Positions 26,504 through 36,884 are shown, counted from the first letter of the stretch. The stretch: DNA of 64,000 bases from Bacillus shivajii (GCF_020519665.1 NZ_CP084703.1:806001-870000), one strand, 5' to 3'. Notes: generated by a model not told the origin, from the letters alone. Numbers and translations: made by a program.

Positions 26504-28189
26504 ATGCGAATAGGAACAAAACTCTTTATATCTTACGGTGCGTTAGTTGTGTTACTAATTATTACGGTAGTGATGGTTTATAGGGGAACAGCAACAATTC
26601 AACACAATGTTGATGAAATGTATGACCATAGAGTAGTACCGCTAACTGCTCTTGCAGAAATTAGCCAACTTGCTGAAAATACTCGTGTCCAAATGGTAAC
26701 TTCCGTATTAAATGAAGATGCAGAGCCTGTAAAGACGGCTGAGGTAAACCTTTCTGTTATTGACAATTTAATTACTGAGTATAATGAGCGGATTACATAT
26801 GAATCTGAGGCAGCTGTGTTCGGATTATTTCAGAATTCTTGGTATCAATTCGCCGAAATTGTTCAAGACAATATAGAACTTGTACGTAATGGACAATTTC
26901 AACAAGCAGAATTGGGATTACAGCGAGGCGGGGTTCCATTTTCTGAGGCGAGCGAACAGCTATCAATTTTAATAGAAACAAATGAACAACAATCGGAAAC
27001 ACTATACTCTGAAAGTTTACGATCCTATGAACTGACGATCACGATCTCAATTGTAACAACAATTATTGCTGTTATTGTTGCAATTATTTATGGTTTCTTC
27101 CAAAGTCGAGCAATTGTAAAGCCGATTCATCAACTAGCAAGTCATACAAAAAAAGTTGCTGAAGGTGATTTAACAACCGATCCGTCACGTTTAACAAATA
27201 GAAAAGATGAGATTGGGATATTAGCGAAAGACTTTCAAGAAATGATCGATAAGCTTAGAAAAATTATTTCAGAAGTTATGGAATCTTCTGAACATGTCGC
27301 CGCTTCATCACAACAACTTTCAGCAAGTGCAGAAGAAACAAGTGAAGCAACGAATACGATCACTGAAGCGATTCAAGAAGTAGCATCAGGAGCTGAGTAC
27401 CAAGTTACAACTGCAGCTTCAGTTAATGAAGAAGTTTCACAAGTTTCAGGAGGACTAGAGATTATTACGAACAATATAGAAACGGTTAGTCATTCATCTG
27501 ATACTACAAACCACAAAGCTCTAGGTGGGAAGAAAGTCATCGATAATGCGGTTGAGCAAATGGTCTCTATCCAAAATAAAACGAATGATACTTCAAGTTA
27601 TATGAATAACCTGGGTGAAAAATCGAAGGAGATTGAAGGAATCATTTCCTTAATTACTGATATTGCAGAACAAACAAATCTTCTAGCATTAAATGCAGCA
27701 ATTGAAGCAGCAAGGGCTGGTGAACATGGGAAAGGCTTTACTGTTGTCGCAGATGAAGTTCGAAAGCTTGCTGAACAATCAGGAGAATCAGCTAATAAAA
27801 TTAGTCTGTTAATTAAAGATATTCAATCTGAAATTACGCAATCCATCGATTCTATGGGTGAAGGGAAAAAGGCTGTAAATGATGGAATCAATTACGTGAA
27901 CAAAGCTGGGGCCTCTTTTGAAGAGATTACTTCCGCAATCAGTGAAGTATCAACACAAATTCAAGAAGTTTCGGCTTCGGTACAACAAATTACTGCAAGT
28001 ACAGAAGCAGTGGTTAAATCGACAGATAGTATGTCTTCGACTGCCCAGACTTCAGCAAGTAATACGCAAAATGTAGCCGCATCTGCCGAAGAACAAAATG
28101 CATCGATGGAAGAAATCACGGCCTCAGCGACTACATTAAGTGATTTGGCAACAAGACTACAAGATTCGGTAAGGACGTTCAAATTATAA
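26504..28189 (+). CDS. methyl-accepting chemotaxis protein
   Basis: A 561-residue receptor. Domain order: first membrane helix (about 7-27), four-helix-bundle type ligand domain (about 28-175), second membrane helix (about 176-200), HAMP (about 202-255), and the methyl-accepting signalling coil. The signalling tip is [35 protein letters not shown] near residues 387-421, split here as the hallmark EAARAGE core. It signals to CheA/CheW. Ligand unknown. GGAGATGAG precedes the ATG. Confidence 0.93.
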   Translation: MRIGTKLFISYGALVVLLIITVVMVYRGTATIQHNVDEMYDHRVVPLTALAEISQLAENTRVQMVTSVLNEDAEPVKTAEVNLSVIDNLITEYNERITYESEAAVFGLFQNSWYQFAEIVQDNIELVRNGQFQQAELGLQRGGVPFSEASEQLSILIETNEQQSETLYSESLRSYELTITISIVTTIIAVIVAIIYGFFQSRAIVKPIHQLASHTKKVAEGDLTTDPSRLTNRKDEIGILAKDFQEMIDKLRKIISEVMESSEHVAASSQQLSASAEETSEATNTITEAIQEVASGAEYQVTTAASVNEEVSQVSGGLEIITNNIETVSHSSDTTNHKALGGKKVIDNAVEQMVSIQNKTNDTSSYMNNLGEKSKEIEGIISLITDIAEQTNLLALNAAIEAARAGEHGKGFTVVADEVRKLAEQSGESANKISLLIKDIQSEITQSIDSMGEGKKAVNDGINYVNKAGASFEEITSAISEVSTQIQEVSASVQQITASTEAVVKSTDSMSSTAQTSASNTQNVAASAEEQNASMEEITASATTLSDLATRLQDSVRTFKL

Positions 28190-28209
28190 TTGTTTACGTA
28201 AGAGAATCA

Positions 28210-28250
28210 AAAAGGACGAGGTGTCCTAAACAGGATACCTCGTTCTTTTT
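28210..28250. terminator. terminator shared by the MCP and GGDEF/EAL genes
   Basis: AAGGACGAGGTGTCCT pairs with AGGATACCTCGTTCTT around AAAC (one mismatch), flanked by A and T runs on either side, fitting two convergent genes. Confidence 0.8.
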
Positions 28251-28255
28251 ACGTT

Positions 28256-30514
28256 TTATTTAAATGTAGCTTCCAATTCTTCTACTGTCATCGGTTTTGC
28301 GAAGTAATACCCTTGGCCAGTGTGGCAGTTATGTTGTTTCAAAAACTCGGCTTGTTCAACCGATTCAACCCCTTCAGCAACAAGGTTAAATGATAAACGA
28401 TTTCCTAGGTCAATGATCGATTGGATGATTGCTGCTTTTCTTTGATTTGAATGAACGTCTTGAATAAAGGATCGATCAATTTTTAATATATCTACAGGTA
28501 AGCGAGATAGCATGCTTAAAGATGAAGAGCCAGTGCCAAAGTTATCAAGTGCAACTTTTCCACCAATGTTTTTAAACATTTGTAATACCTCGATTTCTTC
28601 CGTCATATCACTTAATTCGCTCTCAGTCATTTCAATTTCGAGGTACTGTGCCTCCATGTTCGTTTTCGTTAAAATATCTTTTATATCACCGAGAAAGCAT
28701 TCATTTCTTAGGTGTATTGGTGATACATTTATTGATATTGGAACAGCGACGTTAAAGGCTTCTTGCCACCTTTTGTTTTGCTGGCAAGCTTCATACAATA
28801 CCCATTTCCCAATTTCAGTGGTCATGCCTGTTTCTTTTGCTAAAGGTAAAAATTCACTTGGCAAAATGAATCCAAGTCGTGGGTGTTTCCAGCGAATGAA
28901 TGCTTCGAGTGCTCGTAATTCACCAGTCTTCAGGTTATATTGCGGCTGGTAATACAATACAAATTCATCGTTATGAATGGCATGTTTTAAGCCTGTTGCT
29001 AATTGATGTTTTCTATTTAATTGTCTACTAGGCTCATTTGTGAAAAATTGATAATTGTTTTTCCCACGGTCTTTTGCCACATACATTGCTGTATCTGCAT
29101 TTTTAATCATGCTTTCAATTGTCTGACCACCTTCTGGATAAAGGCTAATCCCAATACTGAGTGTTAAGTAAAAATCTTGATTGTTAAATGTAAAAGGTAT
29201 AGTAAGGCATTCTAAGATTTTCGTAGCCACTTGGGCTGCTTCTTTTTTCGTTGCTCGTTCTAATAAAATGAGAAATTCGTCTCCCCCTTGACGAGCAATC
29301 ATTCCTTTAGATTGGACGGTGTTTTTTAACCTTTCTGATACCTCTTTTAATAAAAGGTCCCCAATATGATGTCCCATGAGATCGTTCACCATTTTAAAAC
29401 CGTCTAAATCAAGAAAGAAAAGGGCAAGTGATTGTTGTTGTTCTTTCGAACGTTGAAATGCATCTTCTAGTTTTTGTTCAATTTTATATCGGTTTGGTAA
29501 GCCAGTGAGTGAATCGTGATAAGCTTGGTGTTCTATTTTTCTTCTTGAGTCGTTTATCGTATGAACCATTTCATTGAAACGGTGAATTAACTTTGTTATT
29601 TCAGGGTAACCATTTACCGTTATTTCTTTATAGTTATTTGTCGGAAGGTGATACGACCGGTTATCGTCTGTCATCTCTTGATGCGAATGAGTGAGTTTAT
29701 CAAGAATTAATTTTAACGATTGTTCTGTTTGTTTTCGTTCTGTAATATCATTTCGGATGGCAATGTATTGATAAGGCTTTCCGTCATCATTTAAAAAAGG
29801 AACAATTGTTGTATAAACCCAGTAATACGTACCGTCTTTCGCTAGATTTCTTACTTCTCCTCGCCAAATATCCCCTCGTCCGATCGTTTGCCACAGATCA
29901 TTAAAAAATTGCTTTGAGTGATAGTTAGAATTTAACATGCGGAGATTTTGTCCAATCAGTTCATTACGACGATATTTCGAAATCTCGCAAAAGGTATTAT
30001 TCACATATGTAATAACGCCTTTCTGATCTGTAATTGCAATAATTGTTGATTCGTCTAATGCATATTTAATGTCCATTAGTTCTTTGTGAGATTGGGTAAG
30101 TTTATCTAGAGCGCGCGTTAAAGTATGTCCTGATTTGTATTGATTGTTTATGTCAATACCTATCGAAATATATTGATCTATGTTTCTTTCTTCGTTTATT
30201 AATGGAACAACCGTTGTGTGCAATGAAAAGTGGTTACCATCTTCTGTGGACAGTGTCATTTCACCTCGCCAAATGTTTTTTTTATTAATCGTGATATGTA
30301 TTTTTTTGAAGAAAACATGAGAGTAACTGGTAGGATATAGGATGTTTATATTTTGTCCTATTAATTGAGTTCGTTTGTATTTTAGCGATTTACAAAGGTG
30401 ATCATTGACGTACATGATTGTTCCGTCTTTATTAGTTATAAGAATCATCGAAGATTTGCTCAAAACATCCGTTATATCTTCATTTAAATCGCTAAACAAA
30501 GGAGTCTTCGTCAT
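28256..30514 (-). CDS. PAS-PAS-GGDEF-EAL protein with degenerate EAL site
   Basis: A 752-residue soluble protein. PAS1 (about 13-125) and PAS2 (about 150-262) share the NELIGQN and WRGE motifs; GGDEF spans about 330-490, with intact GGDEF at residues 410-414 and DLDGFKMVND; EAL spans about 505-752. In the EAL domain the signature is EAF (537-539) instead of EAL, and the metal-binding DDFGTG is DNFGTG (657-662), so the second Asp is Asn. The protein is therefore probably a diguanylate cyclase with weak or absent phosphodiesterase activity. PAS ligands are unknown. GGAGG precedes the ATG. Confidence 0.9.
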   Translation of the reverse strand: MTKTPLFSDLNEDITDVLSKSSMILITNKDGTIMYVNDHLCKSLKYKRTQLIGQNINILYPTSYSHVFFKKIHITINKKNIWRGEMTLSTEDGNHFSLHTTVVPLINEERNIDQYISIGIDINNQYKSGHTLTRALDKLTQSHKELMDIKYALDESTIIAITDQKGVITYVNNTFCEISKYRRNELIGQNLRMLNSNYHSKQFFNDLWQTIGRGDIWRGEVRNLAKDGTYYWVYTTIVPFLNDDGKPYQYIAIRNDITERKQTEQSLKLILDKLTHSHQEMTDDNRSYHLPTNNYKEITVNGYPEITKLIHRFNEMVHTINDSRRKIEHQAYHDSLTGLPNRYKIEQKLEDAFQRSKEQQQSLALFFLDLDGFKMVNDLMGHHIGDLLLKEVSERLKNTVQSKGMIARQGGDEFLILLERATKKEAAQVATKILECLTIPFTFNNQDFYLTLSIGISLYPEGGQTIESMIKNADTAMYVAKDRGKNNYQFFTNEPSRQLNRKHQLATGLKHAIHNDEFVLYYQPQYNLKTGELRALEAFIRWKHPRLGFILPSEFLPLAKETGMTTEIGKWVLYEACQQNKRWQEAFNVAVPISINVSPIHLRNECFLGDIKDILTKTNMEAQYLEIEMTESELSDMTEEIEVLQMFKNIGGKVALDNFGTGSSSLSMLSRLPVDILKIDRSFIQDVHSNQRKAAIIQSIIDLGNRLSFNLVAEGVESVEQAEFLKQHNCHTGQGYYFAKPMTVEELEATFK

Positions 30515-30764
30515 CGTTTCTCCTCCTTTTCGGTTTGTTCGTAGGTGTTCATTTCAAAACGTTTAATCATTCTAAGTAATAGTATAAAGGTACTATTTAT
30601 TTCTTATTTTACTAGACTTTCTTATGTCATTTCTAGGTATTTTTTCTAAATATACTACAAGCACATGTTATTGTGATTGGTTATGATTTGCAATTCACTT
30701 TATATAGGTGTTTTACATATATTGTATAAGATTATGAAAGCGAACATTGGAGGTCGTATATTCC

Positions 30765-31130
30765 GTGTTTTATCAAGGATATTACTATTACCCTTATTAC
30801 TGTTATTACCCTTATTATCGGTCGAATTCATATCCCCCTGTAGATATTGATATTTTTCAACAATCGATCCAGGAATTTCAGCAGTTGATGGAGGACGGCT
30901 CTTTAGTTTTAAATAACCTTAGAGAATCCCCAGATAAAATGGAGCAATTAATGGAGGCTGCTCAAGCTGGTCAAGATGAAAAAGTCAATGAAGTCATAAT
31001 GTCTACAGGTGTTGAAACGGTTGTTGACACGAGTTATACACCCACTTCTGTCACATTTACGCTTCGTACTGATGAAAATGTTGGCCCTAGATGCTGTACA
31101 TTAACGATGAATTTAGTTTGGGGGTTTTAA
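30765..31130 (+). CDS. hypothetical Tyr-rich protein, possibly spore-associated
   Basis: A 121-residue protein with an aromatic start (FYQGYYYYPYYCYYPYY), a helical middle (DIFQQSIQEFQQLMEDGSLVL ... MEQLMEAAQAGQDEKV) and a beta-like C-terminus with Cys-Cys (GPRCCTLTMNLVWGF). GTG 30765 is preferred because GGAGGT sits 10 bases upstream; TTG 30747 would overlap that site. The Tyr-rich start recalls the protein at 21214. No family recognised. Confidence 0.55.
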   Translation: MFYQGYYYYPYYCYYPYYRSNSYPPVDIDIFQQSIQEFQQLMEDGSLVLNNLRESPDKMEQLMEAAQAGQDEKVNEVIMSTGVETVVDTSYTPTSVTFTLRTDENVGPRCCTLTMNLVWGF

Positions 31131-31159
31131 AAACAATTCGCTAATGCGGATTGTTTTTT
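31131..31159 (+). terminator. terminator after the Tyr-rich gene
   Basis: AAACAATTCGC pairs with GCGGATTGTTT (one wobble) around TAAT, followed by a T6 run. Confidence 0.8.
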
Positions 31160-31278
31160 GTCTCTATTGGCGAGTGCTTTAATATAAAAATACTTATCTC
31201 CTTTCTTGTCCAAGCAATAGCAAGGAAATTGAATAAGATAAATTATTGGAATCGAAAGTGTAGCAAGGGGAGATAAGC

Positions 31279-31671
31279 ATGCTGGTGAATAAAGTGATTG
31301 GAACAGGATTGTTATATATAGGCACTCCTTATGTGTTTAATGCAGTTCCGTTTCAAACGAATTCTTTCGATTGTAGTTCGTTTATTCAATATATTTTTTA
31401 TATGAATGGGGTTGAACTCCCACGAAACTCCAGGCAGCAATTTTTAGTGACTAAAAAGGTACGTGTTAAAGAATTGAAAAAAGGGGATCTGTTGTTTTTC
31501 ACTACTCGAAAGAGTCAGAAGAAGCAAGGAATAGCAAAGGTAGGACATGTTGCCCTTTATATAGGTGAGGGAAGGATTCTTCACACTTCTCGTCATACAA
31601 AACAAGTGAAAGTTGAAAAGATAAATAAACATTTAAAGAAAATGTTCTTAGGAGCAAGAAGAGTCGTTTAA
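31279..31671 (+). CDS. NlpC/P60-family peptidase without signal peptide
   Basis: A 130-residue minimal NlpC/P60 domain. Catalytic Cys is in NSFDCSSFIQYIF, the first His in VGHVALYIGEG, and the third polar residue in ILHTSRHTK. These enzymes usually cut D-Glu-meso-Dap links in peptidoglycan peptides. There is no export signal and no wall-binding domain, so it may act on imported peptides or in the mother cell during sporulation. GGGGAG precedes the ATG. Confidence 0.82.
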   Translation: MLVNKVIGTGLLYIGTPYVFNAVPFQTNSFDCSSFIQYIFYMNGVELPRNSRQQFLVTKKVRVKELKKGDLLFFTTRKSQKKQGIAKVGHVALYIGEGRILHTSRHTKQVKVEKINKHLKKMFLGARRVV

Positions 31672-31692
31672 AGGAGTCATTTTTCACAAGGT

Positions 31693-31738
31693 GCATAGAA
31701 CCAGGAAAAGATTAGACAGGTTCTATGCCCTATGACTG
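31693..31738. other. 10-bp perfect inverted repeat
   Basis: GCATAGAACC (31693-31702) and GGTTCTATGC (31729-31738) flank a 26-base loop after the NlpC/P60 gene. There is no T-run, so it is not a clear terminator. Confidence 0.4.
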
Positions 31739-31840
31739 AGAAATAGTGGATACATATAAACGCTTCGGTTGAATGTTTCTTGCTCATGGTGGGAATAACA
31801 AGGTTTGTAAAGGTAAGTATATCCATAATGAGGTGTATGA

Positions 31841-32839
31841 ATGAAGAGATTTGTTGTTGCTTTCATTGTATTTTTAGGTATGGTGACCATTCCTATTGTT
31901 GTTCATGGACATGTGAAGTGGTTTACTGAACAAGAAGCTGAAAGAGAGGTTATTGAAAATATCATTACGCCGCTATTTATTGTGATTGCAATGATAACAG
32001 CTGTCGTTTTGGCGATCTTGCCGCAAGTATTACCTAGACTTATGTCGATTCCGTTATTAAAGAAGATCGATGTAAAACTGGAGAGGTTAAGACCTTTTAC
32101 TTTTCCTATTTTGCGTTATGGTACGGTTGTGGCTCTCATTATTCAAGTACTAACTGGGGGTTTGTTTGCTCCCGAGCTCATTCACCCTGGAGGCCTTACT
32201 GTTATATTAACATGGATAGCTATTGGTACATTGTTAATTCCCCATCGATATGCAACGCGCTTAGGAGCATTCATTCTTTTTGGCTTATTTGGCGTGATGG
32301 TTGTTGAATATAGTGTTTTTCATATGATTGATTACGTATTTTACATAGCAATCTTTTTTGCACTAATCGCGCACCAAACAAAATGGTCAGAGTGGAGTTT
32401 TCCTCTATTATACTTAATGACTGGGCTTTCACTTTGTTGGGTTGCTGTAGAAAAATGGGTATATCCAGCGATGTCAGCGGATATTATTGCAAGTCATGGC
32501 GTACCTACTTTCGGATTTTCACCAGAACTATTTGTTAATTTAAGTGCATTTATTGAGTTTGTTGTCGGCTACTTGTTAATTGTTGGGATATTAAACCGGC
32601 TGCTTGCTTTTGTGTTGACAGGGATCTTTATTATGACGACAACTCTGTTTGGTGTTGTTGAAATTATTGGGCACTTTATGATTCACATTATTTTAATTAC
32701 ATTCATTATTGAAGGAGTCTCGTTTTATAAACCACCGATAAAAGTCCATGAAAAAACAATTGATCAAATGATATTCGTATTTCTAAACTTTATCTTTGTA
32801 CTCTCAACCTTTGTATTAATATATTTTAGATTTGCATAA
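31841..32839 (+). CDS. DoxX-like multi-pass membrane protein
   Basis: A 332-residue protein with about eight membrane helices. The N-terminal signal-like helix is followed by HGHVKWFTEQEAE; an AHVKWF-type motif after the first helix is common in DoxX-like membrane proteins. Several His residues lie in or near helices (FHMIDYVFYI, IGHFMIHIILITF). The reaction, if any, is unknown. It is a lone gene. Confidence 0.6.
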   Translation: MKRFVVAFIVFLGMVTIPIVVHGHVKWFTEQEAEREVIENIITPLFIVIAMITAVVLAILPQVLPRLMSIPLLKKIDVKLERLRPFTFPILRYGTVVALIIQVLTGGLFAPELIHPGGLTVILTWIAIGTLLIPHRYATRLGAFILFGLFGVMVVEYSVFHMIDYVFYIAIFFALIAHQTKWSEWSFPLLYLMTGLSLCWVAVEKWVYPAMSADIIASHGVPTFGFSPELFVNLSAFIEFVVGYLLIVGILNRLLAFVLTGIFIMTTTLFGVVEIIGHFMIHIILITFIIEGVSFYKPPIKVHEKTIDQMIFVFLNFIFVLSTFVLIYFRFA

Positions 32840-32859
32840 ACGTCATTTCGTATTAACCA

Positions 32860-32903
32860 AAGTGCCTGGCACCTGGAGACGATTTTCCAGGTGCCAGGCA
32901 CTT
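32860..32903. repeat. perfect 17-bp CCAGGTGCC palindrome
   Basis: AAGTGCCTGGCACCTGG (32860-32876) is the exact reverse complement of CCAGGTGCCAGGCACTT (32887-32903), with a 10-base loop. Each arm is itself a palindrome. No T-run follows, but it could stop transcription or stabilise RNA. The rest of the interval to 33186 shows no gene. Confidence 0.75.
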
Positions 32904-33186
32904 GGAATTATATGGATTTACTTTATGTAAATTAATTTCGGTTTTCGAAGCATTTTTTCCTGATTCCCTCTCATTTTATGATAAAGTATTATTAGACTTT
33001 CTTTGTTTTCCTTGTGTAAACGTATTTTCAGAGTTTATCATTGACATTATCGAGTGTTGAAGTGGCTCACACGTAGATGTCTGAAAATTAACACTAGTGA
33101 AAACTTCGTACTTGTCATCATTAAATAATATTAAAAGCTCGAGGCTCATAGTTGTCATAGAGTGAATCATCTTTGGGGGATCGAAC

Positions 33187-34914
33187 ATGAAGAGAGTATT
33201 TTCGTTTTTAGGGCCGTACAAATTACCGGTTTTTATTGCCTTATTTTTAACATTAATTGAATTAGGGGTAGAACTCGTTCAACCACTTATCATGGCGAGA
33301 ATTATTGATGATGGTGTTTTAGCTGGTGACATGAGTGTTGTCCTCATGTGGGGAGGAATACTTGTAAGCTTTGCACTCATCGCATTCGCTGCAGGAATTA
33401 CGAACTCGTTTTATGCCGCGCATGTTAGTCAAAATACGGGTTTTGATTTAAGAAGCAAGCTCTTTGGAAAAGTGCAATCATTTAGTTTTTCTAATTTTAC
33501 AGAGCATCCGACATCTTCATTAATTACGCGGATGACACACGATGTAACTCAGATACAAAATACGATTTTTATGAGTTTGCGCATCATGCTTCGAGCACCA
33601 TTACTTGTTATAGGCTCAGTGATTATGGCACTGATTGTCAATTGGCAGCTTGCTCTTATTCTTGCAATCTCTGTTCCTTTACTTGTTGGCTTTCTCATTT
33701 GGGTCATGAGTAAGGCTGGACGTCTCTTTAAAGCTGTTCAACAGAAGCTTGATAAAGTAAATGGGGTCGTACAGGAAAACTTAATGGGGATTCGTCTAAT
33801 TAAAGCATTCTTAAGAAGACATCATGAAGGAAAGCGGTTTACCAATGAAAGTGAAGATCTACGTAACCGCACAGTTTCTGCATTACGTGTTATCGAAACA
33901 ACGATGCCAATCATCTTGCTTGTGATGAACGTTAGTATTATCGGTGTCCTTTGGTTTGGGACTGTCAATTTAAATACAGGAGGGGCATCGGTTGGGGAAA
34001 TCGTAGCGATTGTTAACTATATTACTAGAATGACAGGTGTTTTATCTGTTTTCTCAATGATTGTGATGATTTTTTCTCGCGCAAAAGCATCAGCTGAGCG
34101 TATTTCAGATGTACTTGAAACGGAAGTCGATCTAGTGGATGGAAAGGGAGCTTTATCGAAACATTCAAATGAAGGAAAAATCACTTTTGATTCAGTCAAC
34201 TTTAAGTACCCAGGAACGACGACACCTGTTTTGCAAAACATAAGCTTTGAAGCAAAACCAGGAGAGAGGATAGCCCTTCTTGGAGCGACTGGTTCGGGAA
34301 AAACGTCGTTATTCCAGCTTATCCCAAGGCTTTACGATGTCGATGATGGAAAAATCTATTTTGATCATACAGACATTTCAACGATGAAGCTGGATGACTT
34401 ACGGAAAAGAATCGGCTATGTTCCACAAGAGGCGCTCTTGTTTACTGGTTCGATTAAAGAAAACATATCATGGGGAAAAGAAAATGCGACATTAGAAGAA
34501 ATTCAAGAAGCAGCGAAACACGCGCAAATTCATGAGACGGTTGATGGATTGCCAGATCAATATGAGACGATTCTTGGCCAGCGTGGTGTGAATTTATCAG
34601 GTGGTCAAAAGCAACGTATTTCAATCGCTCGAGCACTCGTAAGAAAACCATCTGTTTTACTCTTAGATGATAGTACGAGCGCGCTTGACGTAAAAACAGA
34701 AGCAAAACTACTTGATGCGTTAAAACAATATCAATGTACAACACTGATGATTACACAAAAAATGAGTACGACGATGCGTGCAGATACAATTCTTTTATTA
34801 GAAAACGGTGAGATTATCGCCAAAGGAAACCATGAGGAGCTCTTACAGCATTCAGATCTGTATCAGCAAATCTATGAATCTCAGTTTGGAAAGGAGAAGG
34901 TGCACGATGTTTAA
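33187..34914 (+). CDS. yfiB: heterodimeric ABC exporter subunit, degenerate site (YfiB-like)
   Basis: A 575-residue half-exporter: six membrane helices (residues 1-310), then an ATPase domain with Walker A LLGATGSGKTS and signature NLSGGQKQR. Walker B is VLLLDDSTSALD, with Asp in place of the catalytic Glu, and the switch region is MITQKMST with Gln for His. These changes are typical of the non-catalytic half of heterodimeric multidrug exporters such as YfiB/YfiC or BmrC/BmrD. The partner gene overlaps its stop codon by 8 bases. Confidence 0.85.
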   Translation: MKRVFSFLGPYKLPVFIALFLTLIELGVELVQPLIMARIIDDGVLAGDMSVVLMWGGILVSFALIAFAAGITNSFYAAHVSQNTGFDLRSKLFGKVQSFSFSNFTEHPTSSLITRMTHDVTQIQNTIFMSLRIMLRAPLLVIGSVIMALIVNWQLALILAISVPLLVGFLIWVMSKAGRLFKAVQQKLDKVNGVVQENLMGIRLIKAFLRRHHEGKRFTNESEDLRNRTVSALRVIETTMPIILLVMNVSIIGVLWFGTVNLNTGGASVGEIVAIVNYITRMTGVLSVFSMIVMIFSRAKASAERISDVLETEVDLVDGKGALSKHSNEGKITFDSVNFKYPGTTTPVLQNISFEAKPGERIALLGATGSGKTSLFQLIPRLYDVDDGKIYFDHTDISTMKLDDLRKRIGYVPQEALLFTGSIKENISWGKENATLEEIQEAAKHAQIHETVDGLPDQYETILGQRGVNLSGGQKQRISIARALVRKPSVLLLDDSTSALDVKTEAKLLDALKQYQCTTLMITQKMSTTMRADTILLLENGEIIAKGNHEELLQHSDLYQQIYESQFGKEKVHDV

Positions 34915-36748
34915 AAATCTTATTAAACCTTTCCAACATGAAAAAATAGAAATTTTCGATGAACATGAGAGTGGCGGTGACGAGAATAATAAAAAAAAGC
35001 CACGAGCAGAAAACTGGGCAGCAACGTTAAAGCGGATTTGGAAATACTTATCAGAAAGTAAAGGAAGGCTTACTCTCGTCTTAATTATGATTTTCTTAAG
35101 TTCAGCCTTTGCTTTACTAGGTCCACTCGTTGTCGGTTTTTCAATTGACCATTTTGTTATGGAGCAAGATTTAAGTGGCCTGCAATTAATGATTGTCTTA
35201 TTAGCAGCGATTTACCTTCTCCATTCATTGTCTGTTTTTTTACAGCATTTTTGGATGATTCGGGTGGCGCAAAAAACGGTCTATACCTTGCGAACTGAAT
35301 TGTTTCATCACTTGCATAAACTGCCGATCCCATTTTTTGATAAGCGTCAGCAAGGCGATATCATGAGCCGGGTAACAAATGATATTGAAAATGTAAGTAA
35401 TACGTTAAATAGCTCGGTTATTCAAATTTTTGCAAGCTTATTAACGCTCATTGGGACATTATCTGTCATGCTTTGGCTCAGTCCATTATTAACACTCATT
35501 ACTGTGCTGATTATCCCAACGATGTTTCTAGGCTTAAAGTGGATCACGAAGCGAACGAGTAAACTATTTAAAGAGCAACAAAAAAATCTCGGAAACATAA
35601 ATGGCTATATACAAGAAACGATGTCTGGCCAGCGAATTGTCAAAACGTTTTCTCAAGAAGAAAAAGTAATTCGTGAGTTTAAAGAGAAGAATAAGAGATT
35701 ACGCACATCAGGTTTTTGGGCGCAAACGATATCTGGATTTATTCCGAAATTGATGAATATGCTTAACAACTTAAGTTTTGCCATAATCGCTGGAGTCGGC
35801 GGTATTCTTGTTCTTAACGGCCAAATAAGTGTCGGGGTTATTGTCATTTTCGTCGAATATGCGAGGCAATTTACTCGCCCGTTAAATGACTTAGCGAACC
35901 AATTTAATACACTGTTATCCGCAATTGCTGGAGCAGAGCGCGTATTTCAAATTATGGATGAAAAAGGAGAACTTTCTGATGAAGATGGCATGAAGGAACT
36001 TGATCATGTTGAGGGCGAAGTTGCTTTCGAACATGTGTCATTCTCTTATGAAGGAGATGGGGATACGGTTCAAGATATCGACTTCAATGTTCAAAAAGGG
36101 GAGACCGTTGCTTTTGTTGGACCAACGGGTGCAGGGAAAACAACGTTATTAAACTTATTATCTCGTTTTTACGATCCGACAGATGGGCAAATTACAATCG
36201 ACGGTCAAAATATTGGAGAGTTAAAACGAGAAAGTATTCGAAAACATATGGCGTTTGTCTTACAAGATTCCTTTTTATTCGAAGGAACGATTCGCGAAAA
36301 CATTCGATATGGAAGGTTAGACGCAACGGATGAAGAAGTTGAAGAAGCTGCGAAACTAGCAAATGCTCATACGTTCGTTACTCGAATGCCTGATGGATAT
36401 GATACGAAAATTAATGCAGAAGGTGGAGGAATTAGCCAAGGTCAAAAACAGCTTCTTTCGATTGCACGGGCGATCTTAGCAAACCCAGCCATTTTAATTT
36501 TAGACGAAGCAACGAGTAGTATTGATACAGTGACAGAGATTAAAATTCAAGAAGCACTGCAACGCCTTATGAAAGGTCGCACAAGCTTCGTCATTGCGCA
36601 CCGTCTAAATACGATTCAACAAGCAGATAAAATTATTGTGTTAAATGAAGGAAAAATCATAGAAAGTGGTTCTCATGAAGAGTTACTGGATGAAAATGGA
36701 TTTTATGCAGACCTTTTCTATAGCCAATTGAAAAAAGAAGTCGTTTAA
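34907..36748 (+). CDS. yfiC: heterodimeric ABC exporter subunit, catalytic half (YfiC-like)
   Basis: A 613-residue half-exporter: cytoplasmic N-terminal extension (about 55 residues, with HEKIEIFDEHESGGDEN), six helices, and an ATPase domain with GPTGAGKTT, catalytic Walker B ILILDEATSSID (Glu present) and IAHRLNT (His present). The signature is ISQGQKQ instead of LSGGQ, as expected when this half pairs with a partner carrying the intact signature. ATG 34907 has AAGGAGAAGG upstream; the longer frame from 34808 lies inside the first gene. Confidence 0.87.
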   Translation: MFKNLIKPFQHEKIEIFDEHESGGDENNKKKPRAENWAATLKRIWKYLSESKGRLTLVLIMIFLSSAFALLGPLVVGFSIDHFVMEQDLSGLQLMIVLLAAIYLLHSLSVFLQHFWMIRVAQKTVYTLRTELFHHLHKLPIPFFDKRQQGDIMSRVTNDIENVSNTLNSSVIQIFASLLTLIGTLSVMLWLSPLLTLITVLIIPTMFLGLKWITKRTSKLFKEQQKNLGNINGYIQETMSGQRIVKTFSQEEKVIREFKEKNKRLRTSGFWAQTISGFIPKLMNMLNNLSFAIIAGVGGILVLNGQISVGVIVIFVEYARQFTRPLNDLANQFNTLLSAIAGAERVFQIMDEKGELSDEDGMKELDHVEGEVAFEHVSFSYEGDGDTVQDIDFNVQKGETVAFVGPTGAGKTTLLNLLSRFYDPTDGQITIDGQNIGELKRESIRKHMAFVLQDSFLFEGTIRENIRYGRLDATDEEVEEAAKLANAHTFVTRMPDGYDTKINAEGGGISQGQKQLLSIARAILANPAILILDEATSSIDTVTEIKIQEALQRLMKGRTSFVIAHRLNTIQQADKIIVLNEGKIIESGSHEELLDENGFYADLFYSQLKKEVV

Positions 36749-36765
36749 AACCTTCGTTTAGAAAA

Positions 36766-36803
36766 AGCCCCCTAGAGCTTATGAGCTCTAGGGGGATCTT
36801 ATT
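36766..36803 (+). terminator. terminator of the ABC exporter operon
   Basis: CCCCCTAGAGCT (36768-36779) pairs perfectly with AGCTCTAGGGGG (36784-36795), loop TATG. The T-run after it is short. Confidence 0.7.
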
Positions 36804-36884
36804 ATGTAAAATTAGCAAGGGGTGCCACCCAATTTTTAAAACAAGTTATTTTCTGGTTAGACTTTTAAGCAAAAGACTTTGCAC

